From positions 161,704 to 225,703 of the forward strand of contig CBFFRP010000457.1 in the NCBI GenBank assembly GCA_965644295.1: DNA of 64,000 nt. The letters run 5' to 3'. Position numbers and translations under genes: made by a program. This DNA is from Paraphysomonas bandaiensis (lineage: Eukaryota > Chrysophyceae). Positions 34,781 through 44,617 of this stretch are shown in pieces (the stretch's first letter is position 1; every line of letters begins with the position of its first letter). The notes below the pieces were generated by a model that saw only the letters and a program-made list of their open reading frames with translations, was not told the DNA's origin and did no database searches.

Positions 34781-36718
34781 TTACCCTTGCCCTTGTTGGT
34801 TGTCATCGAATTCTGTTGTGGCATAGATTGTCGAATCTGGAACTAAGTACTTAACAAATCCAGATAAAGTTTTGCCGTATAAGATCTTTAAATCTTCTTC
34901 AAAGCAGAATATCACATTAGGTGGCGCTTCAGATGTGGTGTTTTGATGAGCCCTTTGCTTGACAACAAATATCAACACAAACTCATAACTGGTCCTTCCA
35001 GAGCGATACCACGCTGTTTTTTTTAGAACTGGGTTACAACCAGTGAAAGTACACTGATGCTGAACGAAGTTTTTGCAGTGTTGGACAGATGTATTCACAG
35101 TGTCAATGGTCAGTTTCGCGGACGCGCCCTCCGCACTGAACTTATTTTGGATGAACACTGGAAGGATAAACTTTTTCCGTTTCAGTTTACCAGAAGGAAA
35201 TGCCTCATAAAAAATTAATCGGTCCCACCCAGGATTATAGTCATCGGTAGGAGATAGTATAAAGTTTAGCTGAGCATTCACCTTATCACCTTTGTGGTAT
35301 TGTTGCAGAATTAATACTGCAGATGCATCCACGGGACACGACACGGCGCTTTCAGATGCTCGCTCCATATTATTATAATCTCGCTGCGCAACACAATAAA
35401 CGTCACGGAGAGGTATCTGTTCATAGTCTTTATCCGGTCGGGCAAGCCGTATCAACTGCTCCCAACTGCAGTGCAAATTCTTAAATCTCTTGCGAGTAAA
35501 TTTTCCGCGCAGGTCAAGTATCTGTCGAAGCAGACGACCCAAATCTCGATTGACGTGTTTTGATTGCGCCCAGGCATGCAAAAATAACTCAGGGCACATG
35601 GGCACAAACTTATGTGGACCCTCACCATCCAGCGAATTCAACAGGACGCCACGGTTCACCAATGACTCATACGTCTCATCCCCAACAAGGTCACTGCTAC
35701 ACACTTCTTTACCCAGGATTATCGCTTTCAATAAAACATCGAGATGAGAAACTTGTCGATAGGCCCCAATGAGTCGGCGCGCCGCGGAAGAAATAACGTA
35801 AGACAGATCCTTTCGATTGACTTCGCCCATGACACTGTTGCATACGGAAACAACATACTCAATCGATCTCGGGTGTCCACCGCACACGTCGGCTAGCTGT
35901 TTCAAGTTCTGATCACGATCCACATCAATATCTTCTTCGTTCACAAACGAGCACTGAACTTCAGTTCGGAGAATGTTTAAGGTCTGCTCATAAGATAGTA
36001 GCGGTAATGTACAAACTGAATTCATGGGGCGCCCGGAAGTTGTAGTTTCATTTATCATGAAAGACACATCCAATGATGAGAAGACAACGACATTACAGAT
36101 GTCTTGGTATAAATCAGCCATTCCACATAGATAAGAACGACAGCGATTAGAAAACTGAATTCCATCAGATCCTTCGCCCATTGCTTGCGTTTTCTGAATT
36201 TCATCAACCAATATCACTGATAGTGAACAGCCAGATTCTGCTACCCTATCTCGCAACTTTCTACGAATTCCTTCTTTGAAACTTTCCTTTTTGTCAACAG
36301 TACTCACTCTGTCTACAACTTTGTTGACACATTCTTCCCATGGGTGCCTCGACTGATCTACAAATTCAACATAATACAATCGAAGTAGAATAAAGAGTCC
36401 AGGGTCACTCAAAAACACATCACTATGTGGTGCAGCCACATCACAAGAACATCTACCGAAATCTGCAACAAAAAAATGAATATTTGATACATTGCGACTG
36501 TACAAGTGAGTCAACAAGAAGGTCTTCCCCATCCCTGGTGAGGCATGAACAAACAGAGATTCACGTTTACTTTCAACTGAAGATGCGCCTATTAGCGTTA
36601 TGGTTGTTAATATTTTATGAATTTGAGTGTCTCGACTCTGAGGAATGAGGCGGAAGTTCTCACCCAGCGCTTCTTCTGCAGTTGGTCTCCGCTGGATCTC
36701 ATGGAGGTTGAAATTCAT
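34781..36718 (-). CDS. Crinkler/RHS-like P-loop NTPase with possible nuclease-fold C-terminus
   Basis: A single 645-codon exon starts at 36718 (MNFNLHEIQRRPTAEEALGE). Residues 55-70 hold the Walker A motif (VHASPGMGKTFLLT) and 166-174 Walker B (SVILVDEIQ, Asp172-Glu173). A sensor-like stretch, NVVVFSSLDVSFM, and a helical lid (GGHPRSIEYVV) follow, as in STAND/AAA-type NTPases. Near residues 500-530, WDRLIFYEAF and LPVFIQNKFS resemble the core of PD-(D/E)XK restriction-fold nucleases (final Q-x-K). An NTPase followed by a nuclease fold is the architecture of trypanosome RHS and Crinkler-type proteins, thought to come from transposons. The usual N-terminal ubiquitin-like Crinkler header is absent and there is no signal peptide. 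The NTPase is certain from motifs; the nuclease part and family are inferred. Divergent from the broken gene at 37414. Confidence 0.65.
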   Translation of the reverse strand: MNFNLHEIQRRPTAEEALGENFRLIPQSRDTQIHKILTTITLIGASSVESKRESLFVHASPGMGKTFLLTHLYSRNVSNIHFFVADFGRCSCDVAAPHSDVFLSDPGLFILLRLYYVEFVDQSRHPWEECVNKVVDRVSTVDKKESFKEGIRRKLRDRVAESGCSLSVILVDEIQKTQAMGEGSDGIQFSNRCRSYLCGMADLYQDICNVVVFSSLDVSFMINETTTSGRPMNSVCTLPLLSYEQTLNILRTEVQCSFVNEEDIDVDRDQNLKQLADVCGGHPRSIEYVVSVCNSVMGEVNRKDLSYVISSAARRLIGAYRQVSHLDVLLKAIILGKEVCSSDLVGDETYESLVNRGVLLNSLDGEGPHKFVPMCPELFLHAWAQSKHVNRDLGRLLRQILDLRGKFTRKRFKNLHCSWEQLIRLARPDKDYEQIPLRDVYCVAQRDYNNMERASESAVSCPVDASAVLILQQYHKGDKVNAQLNFILSPTDDYNPGWDRLIFYEAFPSGKLKRKKFILPVFIQNKFSAEGASAKLTIDTVNTSVQHCKNFVQHQCTFTGCNPVLKKTAWYRSGRTSYEFVLIFVVKQRAHQNTTSEAPPNVIFCFEEDLKILYGKTLSGFVKYLVPDSTIYATTEFDDNQQGQG

Positions 36719-36832
36719 GATACAGTCACAATGTCCAATTCAGTTAATACTGATGAGTCATCCTTCTCGACCTTAATCATATTCATGCCCTCTATGTGGA
36801 TCTGTGGTTGATTATATATGTATGTTACTCTA

Positions 36833-36975
36833 TCGGCAGTCAGCATCTTATTATTCGGAAATATATTGAAGTAGAAATCTTCTATAGTACCTACATACAA
36901 CTACAGCTAGAATACAGATAATTGTTGTCTCAATATTAGAGGCATCTTTGAACAAAAATACACAAAGGATGCCGA
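36833..36975 (-). repeat. MITE-like family D, copy 3
   Basis: Opens TCGGCAGTCAGCATCTTATT and closes CACAAAGGATGCCGA. It lies about 115 bp upstream of the NTPase start at 36718 and is inverted relative to copy 4. Confidence 0.8.
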
Positions 36976-37101
36976 TCCAGGCAGGCTAGCAAGGCTTAAT
37001 ATTCCCTCTGGGTTTTTCTTATAGGAACATGTTTTTAGGAATATTTTCAGGAATTTTTGTTGTTGGAATGTTGCAAAAAACCCCATATGTGTGTCCACGT
37101 A

Positions 37102-37261
37102 TCGGCATCCTTTGTATATTTTTGTTCCAAGATGCCTCTAATATTGAGACAACAATTATGTGTATTCCAGCCTTAGTTGTACTGTAGTTGTACTGCAGTA
37201 ATACAGAGAAATTTTGCTTCAATTTATTTCCGAAAACAAATATATTGATGCTGACTGCGGA
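37102..37261 (+). repeat. MITE-like family D, copy 4
   Basis: Opens TCGGCATCCTTTGTATATTT and closes GATGCTGACTGCGGA. A 20-bp internal duplication (TAGTTGTACTG twice) makes it longer than its relatives. With copy 3 it forms an inverted pair 126 bp apart in the spacer between two divergent genes. Confidence 0.8.
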
Positions 37262-37413
37262 TGGTCTGTATATCCAGCAGGAGGATGTGGGGACGTGGAC
37301 ATGGGCATGTATGTGCGTGTATGTGTATATGTACAGCAGGAAGTCCATCCGATCACTCACTTAAGTAGCAAACAACAACTAGACAACTTCTCATTCTTCA
37401 ATACCTTTACAAT

Positions 37414-38585
37414 GACTGATCTAACTCATCCGCGAAATGGAAACATACTGCCATCAGCGGGTTCATCCAGTGGTGAAATCTGCTTCTACAATGAAAAATA
37501 TAACCACAAGTGTCCCATGAGTGATCAGGCATTATCTAAATTAACGAGGATTGACTAACATCTAACTCACCTGACTACGACTACTTTGCGGATTGGCATG
37601 AGAGTCCAGCTCCCGATGGGAAGGTACACGCCACTATTCACGTGAAGCTGACCGATCCAGGAACGCCGATGTCGTATGTTAATACTGGTGATAGTAAGCA
37701 AAAGTATGATGGATCTACGAAGTTTAAACCGCCTGGATGCAAAAAATATCAGCGGATGATCTTGCTTTACCTGAGGCAGGGAGTGAGTTGCAATCGGCCA
37801 CTGACCGTATGCAAAGGAGTTTTTTATATGGGCGTTCACAACATAAACAACACGCTACCATTGAACAAAATATCCAATTTTTACTGAAGGAGGAACGTCT
37901 ACTCGAGAAACTTTTCAGCATCTCACTTGTATAGAGATGTCGGAGTGGACCTACGAATTTCAAATGGTTTAGCAACATATCATGATATGACTACCTCATG
38001 CGCAGTTTTCTTGGGAGATAAAGACATTCTGGACACTATTGTAAGGGATATGTGCGTAGGAATCCCTCCAACGGATCTCATTTTCACGGAAACTCGTTTT
38101 TTTTTTGACTCTACCGATGTCAGAGAGATTAACGAAGTGAAGACATGCATACAAAACTGAGGTACAGGTGTTAGTAAAATCCTTACAAATCACCACTTAA
38201 AGTACGCATGGGAAGATATGCCACTATTGCGTGAAGATTTGCCCAGCCACATGCTACTGACTGTCGTCAACTATGATGATTTAATTGAAATTGCGATAGC
38301 AGGAGGCACACGAAGACTTTGTGAGACTCCTCTTGAATGTATGCTAAGAACAGCTGATATGAAAGCTGGAATTGCCCTTGATATCAACAGCAATTTAAGA
38401 ATTGTAGGCTCCCCTGAAGTCCACGCAGGTTGCAATCCGGACGGCTCAGTGATGTGGGAGCCGTTTTACCACAGTATGAATAAATATTATTTTCGAGCGG
38501 TGGCTTCAACTCCTGGGGAAGATGCTGAGCATGTGGTTGCAAGTGACTTGAGTGAATCTATAAAGGGGATGTCAATATCAAGCTA
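37414..38585 (+). pseudogene. Unknown gene broken by frameshifts
   Basis: An ATG at 37414 opens MTDLTHPRNGNILPSAGSSS and stops at 37558. Further coding-looking blocks follow in changing frames: HVKLTDPGTPMSYVNTGDSK (37640s), LALPEAGSELQSATDRMQRS and HKQHATIEQNIQFLLKEERL (37737-37934), DMTTSCAVFLGDKDILDTIV (37980s-38160), and a 122-codon block from 38218 (MPLLREDLPSHMLLTVVNYD ... ESIKGMSISS). Good splice sites do not link the frames, so decay is likelier than introns, though unusual introns cannot be excluded. Gene family unknown. Confidence 0.4.
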
Positions 38586-39138
38586 GGAGATAACGAACTG
38601 AGCTGGAAAATGCGGTACTTTTCGACTTAAACGTAAGTTATCTCTTAGTCGTTACACAACGATCATATTCAGAAGACTTTTTCAGTTTAAATATTCTCAT
38701 GTCCTACATCTCTCACCACATATTTTGCTCTTCTATTTCTTATGCCAATTAATTCAGGGAAGAAAATTAAATTAGATAAGTAAATGTTGATTTAGATCGT
38801 AAGAATTGAGATTATTAATAATTACTACCACCTTAATTCATCTGAGCTGATGTAAAGTCACGTCATCAATTTACTTTAGGGGAAAGGTTATTTAGGGGTA
38901 AAATTATAGTGTCACACTAATTTTGTTGTAAAAAACTAAGCAAAGTAATAAAAATTCAACAAAACCAAGTTTAGACACACACAGCAGAAGAAGGAGGAAT
39001 TCTTCGAATCTGTAATAGTACACACTGGTAGTACAAAATGTGGTTCACACACTTCTTGAATAATAGCACAAGCCATTAATATGCATACTGCATACATAGT
39101 CTCAACATCTTAGGTTTTGAGTTATGTATTATTCTTGT
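38586..39138. other. Intergenic, nothing recognised
   Basis: AT-rich spacer with no coding signal or clear repeat. Confidence 0.35.
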
Positions 39139-39398
39139 TGCCTCATTCCGAGAGTGTACCCTAGTGAAGTGTAAGTAACGTATAGATTATTAATAAAAAT
39201 CTCAGCGTATTCTTTGTGTGTCGGCACCAAGAAAACTCTAGCTAGATCTACACTATACTTGCATAGCCTATATGAGATTACGAGAAACCCCGCGCATTCT
39301 AGGGGAGGGCGGGTGGGTAGTAGAATCAGTGCTATATCTCGGTGTTTTAGGTGATGTTCAGCCAGCCTTCAACATGTCCACGCCCCCGGAATGGGGCA
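39139..39398 (+). mobile_element. MITE-like family C, internally deleted copy 3
   Basis: It keeps both ends (TGCCTCATTCCGAGAG and CCCGGAATGGGGCA) but lacks about 220 bp of the middle, joining GGGGAGGGCGG to GGTGGGTAGTAGAATC. Confidence 0.7.
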
Positions 39399-39869
39399 CT
39401 AAAAATCTCTTAAGACCTCTAATTTGGCCCACCAATGGCCTTAATTTTCCACCATATCAGCAACATTGTATAACTTCCGAGCAATGTTATACCGTGAAAC
39501 TATCAAAAACAGAAAGAAAATGCACATATGGAAAATGACCAGAACTCACTAACTTTCTGTTTACCAGGCTATGTCATATTGTGGCTTTGGTAGAACAAGA
39601 GGTGAATTCGAGATTATGTTAACGTATTCACTATATTTTTAAAAGGACTGTCATATTCTGCTCATAATGCTTTGATACTACAAGAGATTAATGTACACAA
39701 CAATTACGACCTTAGAATAGGTACTAGTGCGAGTAAAACAATATAATACATTAATATCAAAATAGTTGAACTTTGTACAGCCCATGATATATCATAATAA
39801 ACAATACGATACGATCTGATAACGCGTTACAATTCATCATGAGATAATCAAAGCAATACACATCTTAGA

Positions 39870-40391
39870 TTATGCATAATCGTCAAGAGCTGGGTCGTAT
39901 ACATTGTAGTTAGCAGCTCTTTCCTTGAATTTGGCACCATAGACCGGTAGAATCACGAGAGTATTTAGAAACAGAAAAGAAAGTGTATAAATAAGATACC
40001 CAACAGCCATAAATGGAAGAGAAAATATAAAGAACAGCAATGCGCAAACCATCCCCATTGCCGTCTGCTTGTTGCTGTCTGTCCCAAGATTCCATAAACC
40101 CTTCCCGACAAACATAACGCCCACATGAACACAGTGACACACATAGTGACCCACCACAAGAAACACGAAGACGGTAACAAACACTGTAGCTAAGATTGCA
40201 TAGCCCAGAGAGTTCCATACTGTGCATAGTGCACCCGGCAGAGAGCCCTGCCGCTCATCAACGACACACGCCTGCTGCTCCTCGTCAGATAACACCTCAA
40301 TCCTCTCCGCAACAACAGCATCCCCCACAGGATCAGCCCTTGGAACAACTGTATGCTCACTTTGACTATCCTTAGCGACACCTTCACTCAT
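39870..40391 (-). CDS. Small multi-pass membrane protein, unknown
   Basis: A single-exon frame from ATG 40391 gives 173 aa. Residues 1-50 are acidic and polar (MSEGVAKDSQSEHTVVPRAD). Four hydrophobic segments follow at about 57-78, 80-98, 110-130 and 134-155 (AILATVFVTVFVFLVVGHYV; ALLFFIFSLPFMAVGYLIYT; LSFLFLNTLVILPVYGA). The tail ends in YDPALDDYA. No family motif is recognised. The frame stays open further upstream only because the (ATGT)n array contains no stop; the start at 40391 lies about 40 bp from that array, so the array probably sits in the promoter or 5' UTR. Confidence 0.65.
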   Translation of the reverse strand: MSEGVAKDSQSEHTVVPRADPVGDAVVAERIEVLSDEEQQACVVDERQGSLPGALCTVWNSLGYAILATVFVTVFVFLVVGHYVCHCVHVGVMFVGKGLWNLGTDSNKQTAMGMVCALLFFIFSLPFMAVGYLIYTLSFLFLNTLVILPVYGAKFKERAANYNVYDPALDDYA

Positions 40392-40429
40392 CCTCACCAC
40401 TGAAGAACTTTGCTCATACTTCCATACAC

Positions 40430-40567
40430 ACATACATACATACATACATACATACATACATACATACATACTTCCATACACACATACATACATACATACA
40501 TACATACATACATACATACATACATACATACATACATACATACATACATACATACATACATACACAC

Positions 40568-40598
<31 letters not shown>

Positions 40599-41031
40599 CA
40601 TACATACATACATACATACATACATACATACATACATACATACATACATACATACATACATACATACATACATACATACTTCCATACACACATACATACA
40701 TACATACATACATACATACATACATACATACATACATACATACATACATACATACATACATACATACATACATACATACATACATACATACATACATACA
40801 TACATACATACATACATACATACATACATACATACATACATACATACATACATACATACATACATACATACATACATACATACATACATACATACATACA
40901 TACATACATACATACATACATACATACATACATACATACATACATACATACATACATACATACATACATACATACATACATACATACATACTGTACATAC
41001 ATACATACATACATACATACCTACATACATG
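40430..41031 (-). repeat. (ATGT)n array, about 600 bp, with higher-order interruptions
   Basis: Shown on this strand as CATA units. Interruptions recur: ACTTCCATACACACATAC near 40418, 40466 and 40678, and ACACACTTACATAC near 40562. The repeated interruptions imply segmental duplication within the array. The ATGT strand is the sense strand of the gene at 39870-40391. Confidence 0.97.
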
Positions 41032-41847
41032 TATGTACGGAAAATGGCGTTTTCTGATATTTTTTCTGGTTTTATAGTTGTATAGTGTTGCTTTTCTCTA
41101 ATATCCGGATATTTCGTACTGATACAAGCCTATAAAAGTAGAGATTTACAGGCATATCTTACTGTATAGCTATAGCTGGGCACCTTCAGAGGTGCTTGAG
41201 AGGCCCTCGAGTCAAGTGAGTCTCCTGGCCCACACTCATCTGACAATGATACTGACATACGAGTCATACCGTGTGTGTTGTATACTCGTAAACATCATCA
41301 GCACAGCTGCACTCATTGTCTCATAGGCACACAGCTGCACTGCTGCGCCTCGTATGATCGTTGACATCTAGAAGAGTATCGCAGGCGACTCAATGCATGG
41401 AAGTCCATCGCTGGTTGCTATCAGAGTGCTACCTACAGAGATGTCAGTGTGGAGCTATAGGCGAAGAGACAAGACACAGTCGTGTATACCGCAGCAGTGT
41501 TAGTTCTATCCAGTCGGCCTTAGCTTTCACTCAACGATTGAAGTGATTGATGCTGAGTTTGGCTGTTTGCGAGCACTGAAAGCATTTGAATGATGACCGT
41601 TAATGGGGGAATACAGAAGTGTTTAACAGTATTATGCGAACTAACGTCATGATAGTAATCAAGTAGTAGTGTGGCTGAGATATACTGACCGTATAAGGTC
41701 GTGATGTATCTCAGATTATGTCAAAAAGATTCGTAGTTGCAGTAGCATAGATTTGGCGATTGACAATAAATAAATGGTAAGTGATATTGATCATGATTTT
41801 ACTAGTTTATAATTCAAGCATTGAGTGTGTATATTACGCTTTTATAG
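41032..41847. other. Intergenic, no gene recognised
   Basis: A 61-codon open stretch at 41361 has no supporting evidence. Nothing else is recognised. Confidence 0.3.
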
Positions 41848-42880
41848 TTGCATTCATGCACCAACAAGTGCGCAACTATACAACACGATTTAGTTAGCTA
41901 CAGGGCCATAGAAACGAGTTGCGTGTTTAGTCGGATCATACGCTCCTGCCCAATCTACTAGTCCTGACATAAACAACTTGCGGTCCGTGCTCTTCGGCAG
42001 ATCTTTAGGGCCCTTCAAGACGATGTTCACAGAAGCAGGTAGTCTGAAAGGGAGAGTAGCGTAGCTCTAGCGCTGGGTCCTCCCAACGTCACGAGGCGGC
42101 CTCACAGGTGCATTTTTTCTCACACTGACGCTTGAAACAGACGTCTACCAAAATCCAAACTGGTTCCTAAACGTCTTCCCTCCATTATTGCGTGCATTCG
42201 TCCAGCACATGCACCCACCTTGCACTCTTCTGCCGAGCGACTTCGCTAGTAGGAAGCCCTAGCTTTCTCCTCTCGGATGAAAGCCTATTAAGACGAAGTA
42301 TCATCACAACACCACCAATGTACCTATCACTGCTTGGAGAACAGTGCCAGAGCCTTTTTATAATTTCAATGACCTGGGTCAGGAGAAACCAACTAAGCAG
42401 TAGACTTGTAGTAGACATAATAGTAGGTCTAATCACATTGCCGAGGAAAGTTTGACGCATTACCTCTGTTATTGACCACAGAGATGCCAAGTACTTTAAA
42501 CATATATTCGGCATCAATCACACTTAAAGCAAACGTAGTGAGCAAGCAGAATGTTGGTATACCTGTAATCTGTTGACTCAAGATTTTCGAGTCCTCAGGG
42601 TGATCTCATCCCGGATACTTGTCTTCAGTAGGCAGACCAACCCCCGGATGACTTTGAGGTGGGCCTATTCCCGGATGCCTGTTTATTCGTCAGGGCTCTA
42701 CACAAGTGACATTTATTTGTGCCCCTTGCACCACACAAGAATTTGGCCATAAGTGGGGGGAAATTATCTGCTGAGTGTGTATATGCGGCTCACGTTGGGT
42801 ATTCATCTCTGAAATGTCTCGGGTATTTATCCCCAAGAACACCACGAAAAGGTGTGAGTCCGACGTCGTTTATAGTGATA
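41848..42880 (+). repeat. Repeat family B, copy 2
   Basis: Co-linear with 12010-13120 in the same orientation, with scattered indels. The palindromic end is decayed here (GCGGCTCACGTTGGGTATTC). Confidence 0.6.
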
Positions 42881-43293
42881 ACAGAATGAGCAAAAGTCAA
42901 TATTATACAAGAGCTATTAATGAACTACGTTGAACTACAGCATTTTGTTAAGCTAAACTTAACACAAGGATGTGAATAGAAAAATCAGAATAGTTCTGCG
43001 AATATTACTAATAATAGAGCTTGGGTATTCGACATCTATTCATAAGAAATACTGTTTTCGCAGTCAGACAGTTTTGCTAGGTCTGAGCTCTAAAGTGAGG
43101 AAACCGTTATACTCTGACGATAATTTTTGCTTCAGGATCATGGCATATAAAAGTACACGCAGTACAACATATACATGAATTAGTCGTCTAAAAACAGAGA
43201 AAATCCTATATATCATTTGTGATGTCACTTTTGTCATATTCGGATAATGAAACTTAAGTAACTGAACTTGAACTCACACACAGTAAAAAAAAC
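42881..43293. other. Intergenic, nothing recognised
   Basis: AT-rich DNA. The short open stretch at 42972-43178 is not supported by any motif. Confidence 0.3.
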
Positions 43294-44235
43294 AGAGATA
43301 TAGGGAACAATATAATAGCAATACCATTGTTAGGTAGCGTTCCGTCAATATTATTTTAAACCGATCCAACAATATTGCTATGTATGTATCATTACTCCCA
43401 CCTTTTCGTAGTGTTCTGGGGGATAAGTACAGGAGATATTTCTCCAGGAAAAACTAACGTGAGCCGCATGTGTAGTCAGCAGATATTGTTCTGCCCACTC
43501 ATAGCCAAATGCTTGTGTGGTACAAGGAACACTAATAAATGTCACTTTTGTAAACGTCTTTGGGCCTTATTGACGAATACACAGGCATCCGGGAATGGGC
43601 CCACCTCAAGGATTTTGTGTGATAGAGCGAAAGTGGTTGCATCTTGGTGCTTGGTGCTTGCGGTGCCGTACAAGCAGCTTTCGTAGAGCTAAATAGCAGA
43701 ATATCAGAGTTAAGCATTGACTCTTAAACGCCTACTGCTAATAATAAGGCATTCACTACTGTATCATTAATCAGTAGGTAAACCCCTCCGTTGATTCCAT
43801 TTTTAGTATACTAGTCAGTAAGATCACACATACATGATAACCAAACCCACAACTCCTTAGCTAATAACTATTTTCTTCCTACTCATTCTCTGAGTCATCG
43901 TCGGTGCCGTCAACATTACCATATATATTCATTCACAAACTTAATTGAAATATGCTTGCATCCGGCCACAACTGTCGATTAGATTTCAGAAACAACAGCA
44001 TATATATTAAGTGTAGTAGGAAGTAGGATGCATAAGTTTACGTAGCGCTGATATAATATATTAGCTGCGGTGAACAGGCGTTCACATGTATTTGAAGTAC
44101 ATACTACATGACTCGTGCACCACGCATACATCTCGTTGTGTGTATGCACCTGTACTTAAATATTTCAAGTTTTCGTTTCTTAATTTTTTGAGCTACCGAA
44201 GAAATTTTTCCGCGTAGCCAACATCAGCCATAAAT
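43294..44235 (-). mobile_element. Decayed hAT copy, with a nested family-B fragment
   Basis: The left end (CAGAGATATAGGGAACAATA, then TAGGTAGCGTTCCGTCAATA) matches the terminus of the element at 21427. From about 43780 to 44215 it matches that element's transposase end, including CTTGCATCCGGCCACAACTG, with many indels and stops. A reversed piece of family B (about 43395-43625) sits between, so B inserted into hAT or the parts were later joined. Confidence 0.65.
43395..43625 (-). repeat. Repeat family B, inverted fragment
   Basis: Reverse complement of about 12870-13095. It keeps the translated stretch FCPLIAKCLCGTRNTNKCHF and the near-palindrome GGAGATATTTCTCC. Confidence 0.65.
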
Positions 44236-44254
44236 TGCAATATATTATAATAAA

Positions 44255-44430
44255 CTTCTGTTATCAACTAGTAAAATTATATTCAACATGTCTTATCATT
44301 CATTGATATCACATGTTCATGTAATACTGTTAACTGCTAACCACTACTGTATTCTTCAAGCAACGATCATAATTTAAATACCTTCTTAGAAATACAGTTT
44401 CCAATTGCTCACAAACAGCAAAACGCAACA
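44255..44430 (-). repeat. Decayed copia LTR fragment
   Basis: The end CAATTGCTCACAAACAGCAA and ACTACTGTATTCTTCAAG match the LTR at 55116-55435 in the same orientation. The start is eroded and no internal sequence is attached. Confidence 0.55.
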
Positions 44431-44617
44431 TGTGAAACATTACTCTTTACTAGAGATAAGGATCAATATGCTACGCCAGTTCAAATCTACTTCCAAAAAG
44501 CGACGGCGATAATTAACTTCACTTGAATATGTGCACTCTTAACTAATAATCTAAGTAATTCACGAAACAAATATTGTAAATGATAAATACGCCACGCTGG
44601 CGAAAAACCAATACCAG

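Noticed and set aside
39870-41057. Long Met-Tyr-Val-Cys and Thr-Tyr-Ile-His repeat proteins across the (ATGT)n arrays (also at 9037-9327, 48207-48889, 61399-61890)
   Set aside because: An ATGT repeat has no stop in any of the six frames, so open frames there are automatic on both strands. The neighbouring genes have ordinary starts just outside the arrays.
41361-41546. 61-codon open frame
   Set aside because: Short, no motif, and not associated with promoter-like or splice signals.
42972-43178. 68-codon open frame in AT-rich DNA
   Set aside because: Hydrophobic start but no conserved motif; it lies between repeats and is likely chance.
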